From NCBI RefSeq assembly GCF_901482695.1, contig NZ_LR590484.1:4464001-4528000 (forward strand): a stretch of 64,000 nt of DNA. Direction: 5' to 3'. The notes below the pieces were generated by a model that saw only the letters and a program-made list of their open reading frames with translations, made no database searches and had not been told where the DNA came from. The DNA is from Sphingobacterium thalpophilum. Lineage in GTDB: Bacteria > Bacteroidota > Bacteroidia > Sphingobacteriales > Sphingobacteriaceae. Position 1 is the stretch's first letter, and each line of letters opens with the position of its first letter. Shown piece by piece: positions 9,509 to 17,361 of the stretch. A program made the position numbers and the translations under genes.

Positions 9509-9556
9509 ATCACACAAAAATGTGATGGACAGGCGTCGGGCAGGGAATTAATTTTG
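9509..9556 (+). promoter_or_regulatory. Promoter with overlapping inverted repeat, upstream of the lipoprotein gene
   Basis: TAATTTTG at 9549-9556 matches the TAnnTTTG -7 consensus, 35 bases before the ATG at 9591. No exact TTG occurs at the -33 position. That place is instead occupied by an inverted repeat, ATCACA (9509-9514), six bases, TGTGAT (9521-9526), which could bind an activator or repressor. The rest of the 9294-9590 gap holds nothing I recognise. Confidence 0.5.
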
Positions 9557-9590
9557 AGAAATAAAAATCAAAACAATCAAAACCAGAAAA

Positions 9591-10376
9591 ATGAAAAAAT
9601 TAGCTATCGCAAAACAAATCTGCACACTGTCCATCGTCGGGCTGATGCTCTTTTCCTGTTCGAAGAATGACAGCGATAATCCCCTGGAACCTATTAAGGA
9701 CGGGAAAAGACTCAGTAAGATCGAGACGGATGTAGACAATTACATGGAGTTTAAATATACAAACGGTGCACTGACGGAGCTTGTGGATGTGAGCGGCGGA
9801 GAACTTTCGCGCTCCACAATTACCTATCATAACAACAGGCCGGTGGAGGTGCGCCATTCGGACGGAAAAATCAAATTTGTCTATGAGGATGACCGCCTGG
9901 TGAAAGAAGAACTGTATGCCACGGATGCACAGACAGCAAATGCGTACAACCAATATGTATATCAGGGCAAGCAGGTCAAGGAAGTTACCGGCTACGGACT
10001 GCTGGAGAGTGAGGTACCTTATTTCAAAAGAAAAATGTTCTATAACCCGAACGGCGAGGTAGAGCGTGTCGAAATCTATACCGTGAATGACGAGGATGAA
10101 CTGGAACTGTCGATAAAAACCAGCTACGAGTACGATAACAAAACCAATCCCTATGCGACATCGGCCGGAAACTACCTCGCGCTATTTACCCAGACTTACA
10201 GCCGGCACAATGTTGTCAAGGAAACAACGGTCGATGAAACGGGCGAGCTGCACCAGGTCATCACCACCTCCTATACATATGACAAAGATGGTTACCCATT
10301 GACGGCGATTGAAAAGACAGTCAACAACGGTGGCGATCCGGTCACGGTAAATAAGAAATTTATCTACGTTCCCTGA
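9591..10376 (+). CDS. Hypothetical lipoprotein with YD/RHS-like beta-strand repeats
   Basis: The 261-residue protein has a lipoprotein signal peptide with lipobox LFSC ending at Cys23 and an acidic Ser/Asn-rich linker (SKNDSDNP). The rest alternates short strands of the type YTNGALTEL, YHNNRPVEV, YEDDRLVKE and YDKDGYPLT, resembling YD-repeat segments of Bacteroidota surface lipoproteins. No catalytic motif is visible. It is monocistronic, with its own promoter (9549-9556) and terminator (10453-10484). A role as cell-surface or periplasmic lipoprotein is all that can be supported. Confidence 0.8.
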   Translation: MKKLAIAKQICTLSIVGLMLFSCSKNDSDNPLEPIKDGKRLSKIETDVDNYMEFKYTNGALTELVDVSGGELSRSTITYHNNRPVEVRHSDGKIKFVYEDDRLVKEELYATDAQTANAYNQYVYQGKQVKEVTGYGLLESEVPYFKRKMFYNPNGEVERVEIYTVNDEDELELSIKTSYEYDNKTNPYATSAGNYLALFTQTYSRHNVVKETTVDETGELHQVITTSYTYDKDGYPLTAIEKTVNNGGDPVTVNKKFIYVP

Positions 10377-10452
10377 GCGCAGCTATATGGCGCTACCTGC
10401 CTGCAAACCAGGGGTATGGCAGACGATAATGTGATTAAACTGGTTATTCCTG

Positions 10453-10484
10453 CCCCATATCCCTGCGGATATGGGGCTCTTTTT
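10453..10484 (+). terminator. Intrinsic terminator
   Basis: A perfect 10-bp stem, CCCCATATCC (10453-10462) and GGATATGGGG (10467-10476) with loop CTGC, is followed by CTCTTTTT. It ends the rightward lipoprotein transcript just before the convergent arsC gene. Confidence 0.88.
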
Positions 10485-10500
10485 ATAGTGGATAGAGTGA

Positions 10501-11139
10501 CTATAGCTTCACCTTGGAAAATGCATAAAATAGTGCCGCCGCGATCTCCAGGCTGCGCGCAGCATAGACGCGGTCCTGATCCGGACTTCCGTCAGCTTGT
10601 TTCGGATCGTCAAAAGGCAATGATATACGTTTTTCGGCCCCCGCGATAAAAGGGCAGTCGCCGTCAGCCTGCGTGCAGGTCAGGATCGCCGCGAAATCTG
10701 CTGTCGGGTTGAAGGGGCTGTCGTAGGTTTTGGAAAAACCGATGACCGGACTGATATTGCCGCCAGCCTTGATCGCATATACCGGATTGCTGCCGCCGGC
10801 GATCTGGAATACCTTAAACCCTTGGGCGGACAGCGTTCCGGCGACTCTGGGGAACAAGGCGGTCGCCTCGGTACCACCTGAATAGCAATGGACCTGCGCT
10901 ACATTAAAGTATAGCGCAGCCGTCTGCGCCCATACCTGTGCCATATGGCTGCGCCGTGAGTTGTGGGTGCAGATAAAATGGAGATTGACGGGGGCTCCGG
11001 CATGTACTTTGGCCTGCACATAGTCAATCAGCGGCTGCAGGGCAGCCCGGCGCGCTTCGCCGACCAGCTGCTCCTGGCGCAGCTGGCTGATGGTATCGGA
11101 TAAGGTCGGGTAGATCATGTCAAAAGCAAGGTTTTGCAT
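10501..11139 (-). CDS. arsC: Arsenate reductase / low-molecular-weight protein tyrosine phosphatase family
   Basis: The 212-residue protein has the LMW-phosphatase P-loop in FICTHNSRRSHMAQ, with nucleophile Cys57 and Arg63 (CX5R), and an Asp pair (FDDP, 177-178) in the general-acid position. Two further cysteines, Cys155 and Cys162 in LTCTQADGDCPF, form the CX6C pair that shuttles electrons in thioredoxin-coupled ArsC of the pI258 type, so arsenate reduction is more likely than pure tyrosine phosphatase activity. An extra N-terminal stretch of about 50 residues makes it longer than classical ArsC. It is the last gene of the arsR operon, three bases after the DUF6428-like gene. No arsenite efflux gene lies nearby. 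Confidence 0.88.
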   Translation of the reverse strand: MQNLAFDMIYPTLSDTISQLRQEQLVGEARRAALQPLIDYVQAKVHAGAPVNLHFICTHNSRRSHMAQVWAQTAALYFNVAQVHCYSGGTEATALFPRVAGTLSAQGFKVFQIAGGSNPVYAIKAGGNISPVIGFSKTYDSPFNPTADFAAILTCTQADGDCPFIAGAEKRISLPFDDPKQADGSPDQDRVYAARSLEIAAALFYAFSKVKL

Positions 11140-11142
11140 CGT

Positions 11143-11622
11143 TTAACAGCACCCTGAGCCCGGAGTGCAGCAGGACGATGAAGAGGATACCACAGTAAGA
11201 TTGCGAAGATCTGTCTTGGCTTTCCCGGAGGGTATCCCGCAGGCATCCTGTGCCAGACAGGCTGTCGTTTTGTTTTTGAGGACAAAGGTTTTGCCGTTGT
11301 ACTCCAGACTGTATTTACCGATGGTCTCGCTCTGGTATTCCACTTCGATCTCTGCATCTTCAATGCCCAGTTTTTCTTCGGATAAGTTGATGATGTGCAG
11401 TAATTTACCGGGTTTGAGGCGATGTTCCAGATCATCTGCATTCCAGAGCTGAAAGTTGACGGCTTTTTCTTCACGAACCACGCCGCCGCAGTCAATAAAT
11501 TTTTTCGTGATCTGTCCCACTTCGGTAACATGGAAATGCTCAGGAACAAAAGTTCCGTTTTCCAGCTGAAACTCGACATGGTCCAATGTCGGAAGGATTT
11601 CTTTGATTTCGGATAGTCTCAT
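11143..11622 (-). CDS. DUF6428-like protein of arsenic operons, Cys-rich C-terminus
   Basis: The 159-residue cytoplasmic protein has no signal peptide. I recognise it as resembling the DUF6428 family that accompanies arsR and arsC-type phosphatases in Bacteroidota; its biochemical role is unknown to me. Visible features are the N-terminal VPEHFHVTEVGQITKKFIDC segment, with conserved-looking His and Cys, and a tail of five Ser followed by CCTPGSGCC. The tail is a plausible arsenite or soft-metal binding site or carrier sequence. It lies between arsR (63-base gap containing a partial ArsR site) and arsC (3-base gap). A decayed copy of its last 60 bases is found at 20139-20198. Confidence 0.75.
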   Translation of the reverse strand: MRLSEIKEILPTLDHVEFQLENGTFVPEHFHVTEVGQITKKFIDCGGVVREEKAVNFQLWNADDLEHRLKPGKLLHIINLSEEKLGIEDAEIEVEYQSETIGKYSLEYNGKTFVLKNKTTACLAQDACGIPSGKAKTDLRNLTVVSSSSSCCTPGSGCC

Positions 11623-11648
11623 AACGATGTATTTTATGTGTTAATGAT

Positions 11649-11670
11649 ATATTGCAATATGACGATGATA
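11649..11670. promoter_or_regulatory. Second, partial ArsR-type operator between arsR and the DUF6428-like gene
   Basis: The perfect 12-base palindrome ATATTGCAATAT (11649-11660) runs into GACGAT. The string GCAATAT-x-ACGAT matches the core of the main operator at 12030-12057 with one base changed. Its place just upstream of the second gene suggests internal control of the DUF6428-arsC part of the operon. Confidence 0.45.
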
Positions 11671-11685
11671 ATAGTTTAAAAAAAG

Positions 11686-12018
11686 CTACGGGCAGCAGCT
11701 CGTCACTTTAACCTCCTGATTGAAAAAGCTGTTGAAATCGTGTTGAACTTTTTTCCATACTGCTTCGTCAATACAGTAACAGACGGATTTGCCTTCGATC
11801 GTTCCCTGAATGATACCGGTACTTTTGAGCTCCTTGAGATGCTGGGAGATCGTCGCCTGGGCAAGTCCCAGTTCTTCGACCAGGTCATTGCAGATACAGG
11901 CTTTCCTGTCGATAATATACTGCAGGATCGCGATCCGCGCAGGATGGCCCAGTACTTTGAAGGCGGTGGCCAGCTGGTTCTGCTCGTCTGCAAAAATCTC
12001 TGTTTTGGTAAGTCCCAT
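11686..12018 (-). CDS. arsR: ArsR-family metalloregulatory repressor
   Basis: The 110-residue winged-helix repressor shows the ArsR core FKVLGHPARIAILQYI, metal-site helix ACICNDL (Cys41, Cys43), recognition helix LAQATISQHLKELKSTG and wing IQGTIEGKSVCYCID. Cys41/Cys43 occupy the position of the ArsR arsenite-sensing thiols, and the C-terminal Cys108-Cys109 (TSCCP) could supply a further ligand. It should repress its own operon (DUF6428-like gene and arsC) until As(III) or Sb(III) binds. A 28-base near-palindrome 12 bases upstream of its start is the obvious operator. Confidence 0.92.
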   Translation of the reverse strand: MGLTKTEIFADEQNQLATAFKVLGHPARIAILQYIIDRKACICNDLVEELGLAQATISQHLKELKSTGIIQGTIEGKSVCYCIDEAVWKKVQHDFNSFFNQEVKVTSCCP

Positions 12019-12029
12019 AGCTGATAATA

Positions 12030-12057
12030 TTTAATATCGCAATATTACGATATTAAA
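12030..12057. promoter_or_regulatory. ArsR operator, near-perfect 28-base palindrome
   Basis: Two 14-base halves, TTTAATATCGCAAT (12030-12043) and ATTACGATATTAAA (12044-12057), are reverse complements at 13 of 14 positions. The site is directly upstream of arsR (ATG at 12018, minus strand), as expected for an autoregulated ArsR repressor. Confidence 0.8.
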
Positions 12058-12236
12058 ATGAGTTTTGCAAATGGAAATTTGAAACAGCAGTCGCTCAATA
12101 GGACACTGAACCAGAATGGCTGTTTTTTTTTGCTGGCCACACTGCGGCGTTAATGTATTCTTTACCTGTCCTTAATACTGTATTTGTATTAAAGCCTGAT
12201 CTTTACGGCAGACGAAGAATTATTGATCTAGAAACC

Positions 12237-12842
12237 ATGCTTGTGAAAACGATAGACGCCATGCTATTAGAACGTCTGGCAAATGCGGATTACAGTGCTT
12301 TTGATGAAATTTATGAGCAGCATTGGAGCACGCTTCTCCAGATCGCTATCCGAAAGGTCGGAGATGTGGATGTGGCCATGGACGTTGTCCAGGATCTTTT
12401 TGTCGACCTATGGCAGAGACGATATAGGATCAATATCCATAGCGGATTGCGAGCCTACCTGATCTCTGCTTTGTATCACAAGCTTTTCCAGCATTTCCGA
12501 AGGGAAGGGGTACATCAAAAACATATTGAGCACTATAGCCTTATGATTCAGGATGGCCTTCAGGATGTATTCCCGATCGATGGCTATGAAGAAAACTATA
12601 CGGATGTGCTGGTGGCCATCGAACAGTCTGTGGTCGACATGCCCGACCGGATGCGGGTCGTCTTTAACCTCAAGTATCAGCGCAGCCTCAGTAACCATGA
12701 AATAGCCGAACAGCTGGGGATCTCACTACAGACCGTAAAAAACCAGTTAAGTAAGGCGCTGACCCTGGTGCGCCAGCATATGCAGCAACAGCAACTGAAT
12801 CCCACCGTCTTCTTGTCCTTATCTTTCCTGCTTTTCTTTTAG
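12237..12842 (+). CDS. ECF-type RNA polymerase sigma factor
   Basis: Region 2 (AFDEIYEQHWSTLLQIAI, then DVAMDVVQDLFVDLWQRR) and region 4 (MPDRMRVVFNLKYQRSLSNH, then IAEQLGISLQTVKNQLSKAL) identify an ECF sigma factor. The frame is open from ATG 12153, but the first 28 codons do not resemble the family, so I chose ATG 12237; ATG 12261, which would begin MLLERLANAD, is equally plausible. The gene is followed by FecR, SusC, SusD and a metallophosphoesterase on the same strand and should regulate them. I found no good promoter in the 95 bases upstream. Confidence 0.9.
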   Translation: MLVKTIDAMLLERLANADYSAFDEIYEQHWSTLLQIAIRKVGDVDVAMDVVQDLFVDLWQRRYRINIHSGLRAYLISALYHKLFQHFRREGVHQKHIEHYSLMIQDGLQDVFPIDGYEENYTDVLVAIEQSVVDMPDRMRVVFNLKYQRSLSNHEIAEQLGISLQTVKNQLSKALTLVRQHMQQQQLNPTVFLSLSFLLFF

Positions 12843-12968
12843 TGCAACCGTCTTGCCCCGGGCTTGGGACACAGTTCTGAAAACCCTGCAATTCCTTAAA
12901 ATAAACTTTACATAAGCTTAACGCATTTGGAATGGTACGATTGCCGCATTGCAGCAACTATAGGGTGT

Positions 12969-13988
12969 ATGCAGCAAGAAAAAAGAGAACTGGAAAGATT
13001 GATTGAAAAATATATCTCGGGGCAGATCACCGATGTGGAGCGCGCGCACTTAATGCAATGGCTGCGGGAGCTCGATGTGGCTGCGGGATCTTCACTGGAC
13101 GGTGATACAGCAAAGCTGCGCATGAAGGAGCGGATTGACGCGCGTCTACTGCCAGCAGAAACAGCGGTAAGACGTGCTCCTGTTGCCTGGAAGCCGCTGC
13201 TCAAAATTGCGGCAGCCGCGCTCCTATGTTTTTCATTCGCATGGTATCTATGGGAAGACCGTCCGGGCGAGGAGCCCGTGCAAACGATCTCTGCTGTAGT
13301 GAACAGAACTCCGGTCAGGCCGGGCAGGATGTCCTGTACCGTACCGCGAGATAGCACGCTTATATTGGAGGATGGCAGCAAAGTCCGCCTGCTGGCGCAT
13401 TCGACGCTGACCTGGATGCAGCCCTTCCCGCAGGGGCAGCGCGCAATTCAATTGCAGGGTAAGGCATTTTTTGAGGTGGCGCACGATACAGCCCGCCCAT
13501 TTACCGTGCTGGCCGGCAATATCCTAACGACAGCATTGGGCACCTCGTTCTGGGTGAGCCAGGAGACGAAAGACGCCAAACCCGAAGTACGCCTGATAAC
13601 GGGCCGGGTGTCCATTAAGGAACGCGACCAAAATGGGAAGGAGAGGCTCCTTGCTTACCTGACACCGGGGCAAACATGGAATGAGCCGGCCGTACCGCCG
13701 AAAAAGGAGCGGTTTTCTAAAATGCAAAAACCGGTGGAAGAGGTCATTCAGACGTCATTGGTATTTCATCATAAGCCGCTTGCTGAAGTGCTGCCTGCCA
13801 TAGCGTCGTTCTACCGCACCTCCATTTTATTTTCGGCGGACCAAGTTGCCGGATTATCATTTTATGGTACGTACACCAGAGAGAATGATGTGGGGCAGAT
13901 CCTACAGACAATCTGTCTTGCAAATGATCTGGAGCTCAGGTTTAATAACGAAACAAATACCTATACGATCATAAAAAACAGTCCGTAA
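12969..13988 (+). CDS. FecR-family anti-sigma factor
   Basis: From ATG 12969 the product has 339 residues; an upstream ATG at 12927 adds 14 that do not fit the family. A cytoplasmic helical region (ERLIEKYISGQITDVERAHL) precedes a membrane helix near 77-94. The FecR domain (about 120-235) contains LEDGSKVRLLAHSTLTWMQP and LQGKAFFEVAHDTARPF, and a DUF4974-like domain closes the protein (VFHHKPLAEVLPAIASFYRT to the end). It follows the sigma gene by 126 bases and precedes SusC by 70. That SusC lacks an STN domain, so how this FecR receives a signal is unclear. Confidence 0.92.
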   Translation: MQQEKRELERLIEKYISGQITDVERAHLMQWLRELDVAAGSSLDGDTAKLRMKERIDARLLPAETAVRRAPVAWKPLLKIAAAALLCFSFAWYLWEDRPGEEPVQTISAVVNRTPVRPGRMSCTVPRDSTLILEDGSKVRLLAHSTLTWMQPFPQGQRAIQLQGKAFFEVAHDTARPFTVLAGNILTTALGTSFWVSQETKDAKPEVRLITGRVSIKERDQNGKERLLAYLTPGQTWNEPAVPPKKERFSKMQKPVEEVIQTSLVFHHKPLAEVLPAIASFYRTSILFSADQVAGLSFYGTYTRENDVGQILQTICLANDLELRFNNETNTYTIIKNSP

Positions 13989-14058
13989 AAATCAATGAGA
14001 AACACCAGGATGTGCACCCCATAATAGGGGAGCCCGGGTAAACTATGCACCATTATTA

Positions 14059-17000
14059 ATGAAAAATATGCAACTATCGTTAACCAGGAAGAGGCCGGCC
14101 AAAGGGGCCTTGTTACTACTATTGGCAATTGCTGCCGGCCAGGAGGGCTTTGCCCAGCAGCGTGGGGAACTTGTTGTCATCGTGCAGGATACCAAGTCGA
14201 AGGGCTTGGCAAATGCAACGGTCACGGTGAACAACAAGGTGAGTCACTTCAGGCGTGCGGCACAGGCCGACCAGCAGGGGAAAGTGGTCTTCAACGGCCT
14301 GCCCGTGGACAGCAACTACTGTATTACCGCGAGTTTCACGGGACTCAAGGGCAAAGAAGAATGCGAATTTATCGTCAGTCCGGGAAAGCGCTCCAGCGTA
14401 GTCTTCCAGCTGACGGATGCCAACCAAATGGATGAAGTCGTCGTCGTGGGCTACGGCACGCAAAAAAAGACCAACCTCTCAGGGGCGGTCGACCATATCA
14501 GCGGTGAGGTGCTCGACAGCCGCCCGATTTCGAATGCAGCTCAGGGGCTGCAGGGGATCGCGCCCAACTTGAATATACGGTTCAATTCTGGAGCACCGGG
14601 GGCCGTGCCCAATATCAATATCCGGGGCATAACTTCCATCAACGGGGGCGATCCACTGATCCTGGTAGACAATGTACCGGTATCGGCCGAAGAGCTGATC
14701 CGTATTGCGCCACAGGATATCGAGTCCTTCACCGTGATCAAGGATGCGTCAGCAGCAGCGATATATGGTGCCCGCGCCTCGTTTGGGGTACTGATCGTGA
14801 CCACCAAGACCGGAAAAGGTGAGGCGAAAGTGAGCTATTCCAACAATTTTACCTGGAATACGCCCACGGTGATGCCCGACAAAATAACCGACCCGTATGT
14901 GTTCTCCAGGTTGCTGGAGACTTCGACCGACAATACGCCCTGGGACAATGTCAATTACTCGGATCAGTTTTACCAATATGCCAAGGAACGCTCAGACGAC
15001 CCTTCGATTGTCGGTGTGCGCATCAACCCCTCCGATTCCAAAGTCTGGGAATACATGGGCAACAGGGATTGGACACGCTATTTCCTGTCTGACTGGAATG
15101 CCACCAGCTCGCATGACCTCTCCATATCGGGGGCTAATGAAAAGGTACAGTACTATATCAGTGGCAGCTACAATAGGCAAAATTCACCGGTTAAACTCAC
15201 GGAAGACTATTTTGACCGATACAATTTGCGCTCCAAGGTCAATTATAGACTTTCTGACTTGATCTCATTTGGCAACAATACGGTGATCGGAAGCATTCGT
15301 CGGCTTACCCCCTCACAGATGAGCCTGGCAGATATTTACAATATCTTCCCGACTTCTTTTGACAAGAATCCGGACGGCACCTGGGCCAATTCCTCGGCCG
15401 GCATCATTGCGGCGCAGATGGTCGATGGCGGAAAAAGTGACCGTAAGTACCTGGACGTGCAATCGACCTTCAATACCGAACTCCGTTTTTTTGGCAACAG
15501 ATTCAAACTCAATGCAGACTACACGTTCCGTCGCAACTCCCTGAACCGCAATTGGTATACCAATCAGTACGAGATCGGCTACGGCCCCGACGATGTGCGC
15601 AAAGAGGGAACCACAGGTGCTTACCGGGAGGCGGGGTTTATCTACCATAACGTGTATAATATATACGGCACCTATATGCAGTCTTTTGACAAACATCAGG
15701 TCAACGCGGTATTGGGGTTCAACCAGGAGGATTACCGCTACGAACTCATCAATGCCGAGCGGGCGGGCTTGATCTCGGAATCTTTTCCAACAATCCAATT
15801 TGCCACCGGTACAATGAAAATGGGTGAAGCGATTGATACTTATGCCTTGCGTGGTGCTTTCTATCGGCTCAACTACACCTACGATGATAAGTATATTGTC
15901 GAATTTAACGGGCGCTATGATGGCTCCTCGCGTTTTCCCAAAAACAAACGTTTTGGCTTTTTCCCTTCGGGATCCGTGGCCTGGCGCCTTGACCGGGAGA
16001 ATTTTATGGCGCTGCCCGGCCTGGATCTCCTGAAACTGAGGGCATCGTACGGGCAGCTCGGCAATCAGTCTGTGTCCAGCTATGGCTATCTGCCTGCAAT
16101 GGAAAAAAAGGATGCAGATTACTTGTTCGGCAGCGAACGGGGGATCTTTATCCAGGTTCCTTCACTGGTGTCTCCAAACTATACCTGGGAAAAGGTCAAT
16201 ACCATAAATGTGGGCATGGACGTCGCCGTACTTAAAAATAAACTGTCTGCCAGTTTTGATTATTATTCAAGGCGTACTCTGGGTATGCTGACGCTGGGCA
16301 AGGACCTGCCAAATATTCTGGGGGCGGCTGAGCCCCGGGAAAATGCGGCAGATCTCAAGACCAACGGCTGGGAACTGACCGTCAATTTCCAGGATCGCTT
16401 CGAACTGGCCAATGCGCCTCTCCGCTTCAATGCGAAATTGCTGCTGTCAGATTCACAATCCAAGATTACGCGCTTTGACAACCCGAACAAAAGCATCTTA
16501 CAGTATTATGAGGGCATGCGCATGGGCGAGATCTGGGGCTTGCAGAGCAATGGGCTTTTTAAAGATGAGGCAGAGATCGCCAAATTGGACCAGACGTCCA
16601 TCATCCCCTGGGGAGCGCTGTCTATCGTACCGGGATGGCCGACTTATGTCGATCAGGATGGTAATGGTAAGATTGAAATAGGCTATACCCTCGGAGATAC
16701 CAAAGATCTTAAGATCATTGGCAATTCCACGCCACGGTATCAATTTGGACTAGACCTTTCTGCAGATTGGAAAGGTTTTGATGTCCGCGCATTTTTTCAG
16801 GGAATAGGCAAACGCGATTATTATCCGCTGGATTACCTGTATTGGGGAACATACCAACAGCCGTACGGTAACTTCTACGGGCATCTGCTGGATTTCTATC
16901 GCCCCGAAAGTGATTCGGAGATCGATCGCGCCAAGCATTCCCGGGCTTATCTCAACCTGGGCCTGGCAGATCAGAACCTGAATGCGGCTTACCCCATCTT

Positions 17001-17352
17001 GCAGTCCTGGCTCGCCGACCGCAATCTGGGTACCCGTATTGATCAGGCGCAGGGTCTGGCCATACCACAGACCAACTACTTGCTGAATGCAGCATACCTA
17101 CGTCTCAAAAACCTGACGGTCGGTTATACACTGCCGAAATCCCTTACTTCAAGGGCCAGGATCAGCAGCTTACGTGTCTATCTGAGTGGAGAGAACATTA
17201 TCGAATGGTCTGCCGTGAAGCGCTATTTTGATCCGGAGACCTTGAATGAAAATATTTATACAAACCCGACTGCAGGTTCGGATCGTGTCGGCAACGGGTT
17301 GACATATCCTTTCCAGCGCAGTTTTTCTGCTGGTATTCAATTGACTTTTTAA
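14059..17352 (+). CDS. SusC/RagA-type TonB-dependent receptor without STN domain
   Basis: This is a 1097-residue outer-membrane channel. A signal peptide (to about residue 33, GFAQQ) is followed by a divergent carboxypeptidase-regulatory-like domain (about 36-120), then MDEVVVVGYGTQKKTNLSGA, a plug domain (AAQGLQGIAPNLNI, IRGITSINGGDPLILVDNVP, DASAAAIYGARASFGVLIVT) and the beta-barrel ending SAGIQLTF. The STN domain found in the other two FecR-linked SusC proteins is missing. The SusD gene follows after only 9 bases. The downstream phosphoesterase suggests a phosphorylated or phosphodiester substrate, but that is inference. Confidence 0.95.
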   Translation: MKNMQLSLTRKRPAKGALLLLLAIAAGQEGFAQQRGELVVIVQDTKSKGLANATVTVNNKVSHFRRAAQADQQGKVVFNGLPVDSNYCITASFTGLKGKEECEFIVSPGKRSSVVFQLTDANQMDEVVVVGYGTQKKTNLSGAVDHISGEVLDSRPISNAAQGLQGIAPNLNIRFNSGAPGAVPNINIRGITSINGGDPLILVDNVPVSAEELIRIAPQDIESFTVIKDASAAAIYGARASFGVLIVTTKTGKGEAKVSYSNNFTWNTPTVMPDKITDPYVFSRLLETSTDNTPWDNVNYSDQFYQYAKERSDDPSIVGVRINPSDSKVWEYMGNRDWTRYFLSDWNATSSHDLSISGANEKVQYYISGSYNRQNSPVKLTEDYFDRYNLRSKVNYRLSDLISFGNNTVIGSIRRLTPSQMSLADIYNIFPTSFDKNPDGTWANSSAGIIAAQMVDGGKSDRKYLDVQSTFNTELRFFGNRFKLNADYTFRRNSLNRNWYTNQYEIGYGPDDVRKEGTTGAYREAGFIYHNVYNIYGTYMQSFDKHQVNAVLGFNQEDYRYELINAERAGLISESFPTIQFATGTMKMGEAIDTYALRGAFYRLNYTYDDKYIVEFNGRYDGSSRFPKNKRFGFFPSGSVAWRLDRENFMALPGLDLLKLRASYGQLGNQSVSSYGYLPAMEKKDADYLFGSERGIFIQVPSLVSPNYTWEKVNTINVGMDVAVLKNKLSASFDYYSRRTLGMLTLGKDLPNILGAAEPRENAADLKTNGWELTVNFQDRFELANAPLRFNAKLLLSDSQSKITRFDNPNKSILQYYEGMRMGEIWGLQSNGLFKDEAEIAKLDQTSIIPWGALSIVPGWPTYVDQDGNGKIEIGYTLGDTKDLKIIGNSTPRYQFGLDLSADWKGFDVRAFFQGIGKRDYYPLDYLYWGTYQQPYGNFYGHLLDFYRPESDSEIDRAKHSRAYLNLGLADQNLNAAYPILQSWLADRNLGTRIDQAQGLAIPQTNYLLNAAYLRLKNLTVGYTLPKSLTSRARISSLRVYLSGENIIEWSAVKRYFDPETLNENIYTNPTAGSDRVGNGLTYPFQRSFSAGIQLTF

Positions 17353-17361
17353 TCGCATATC

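Noticed and set aside
9509..9526. CRP-type binding site at ATCACA-N6-TGTGAT
   Set aside because: The half-sites are in the reverse order to the CRP consensus TGTGA-N6-TCACA, so I list it only as an inverted repeat.
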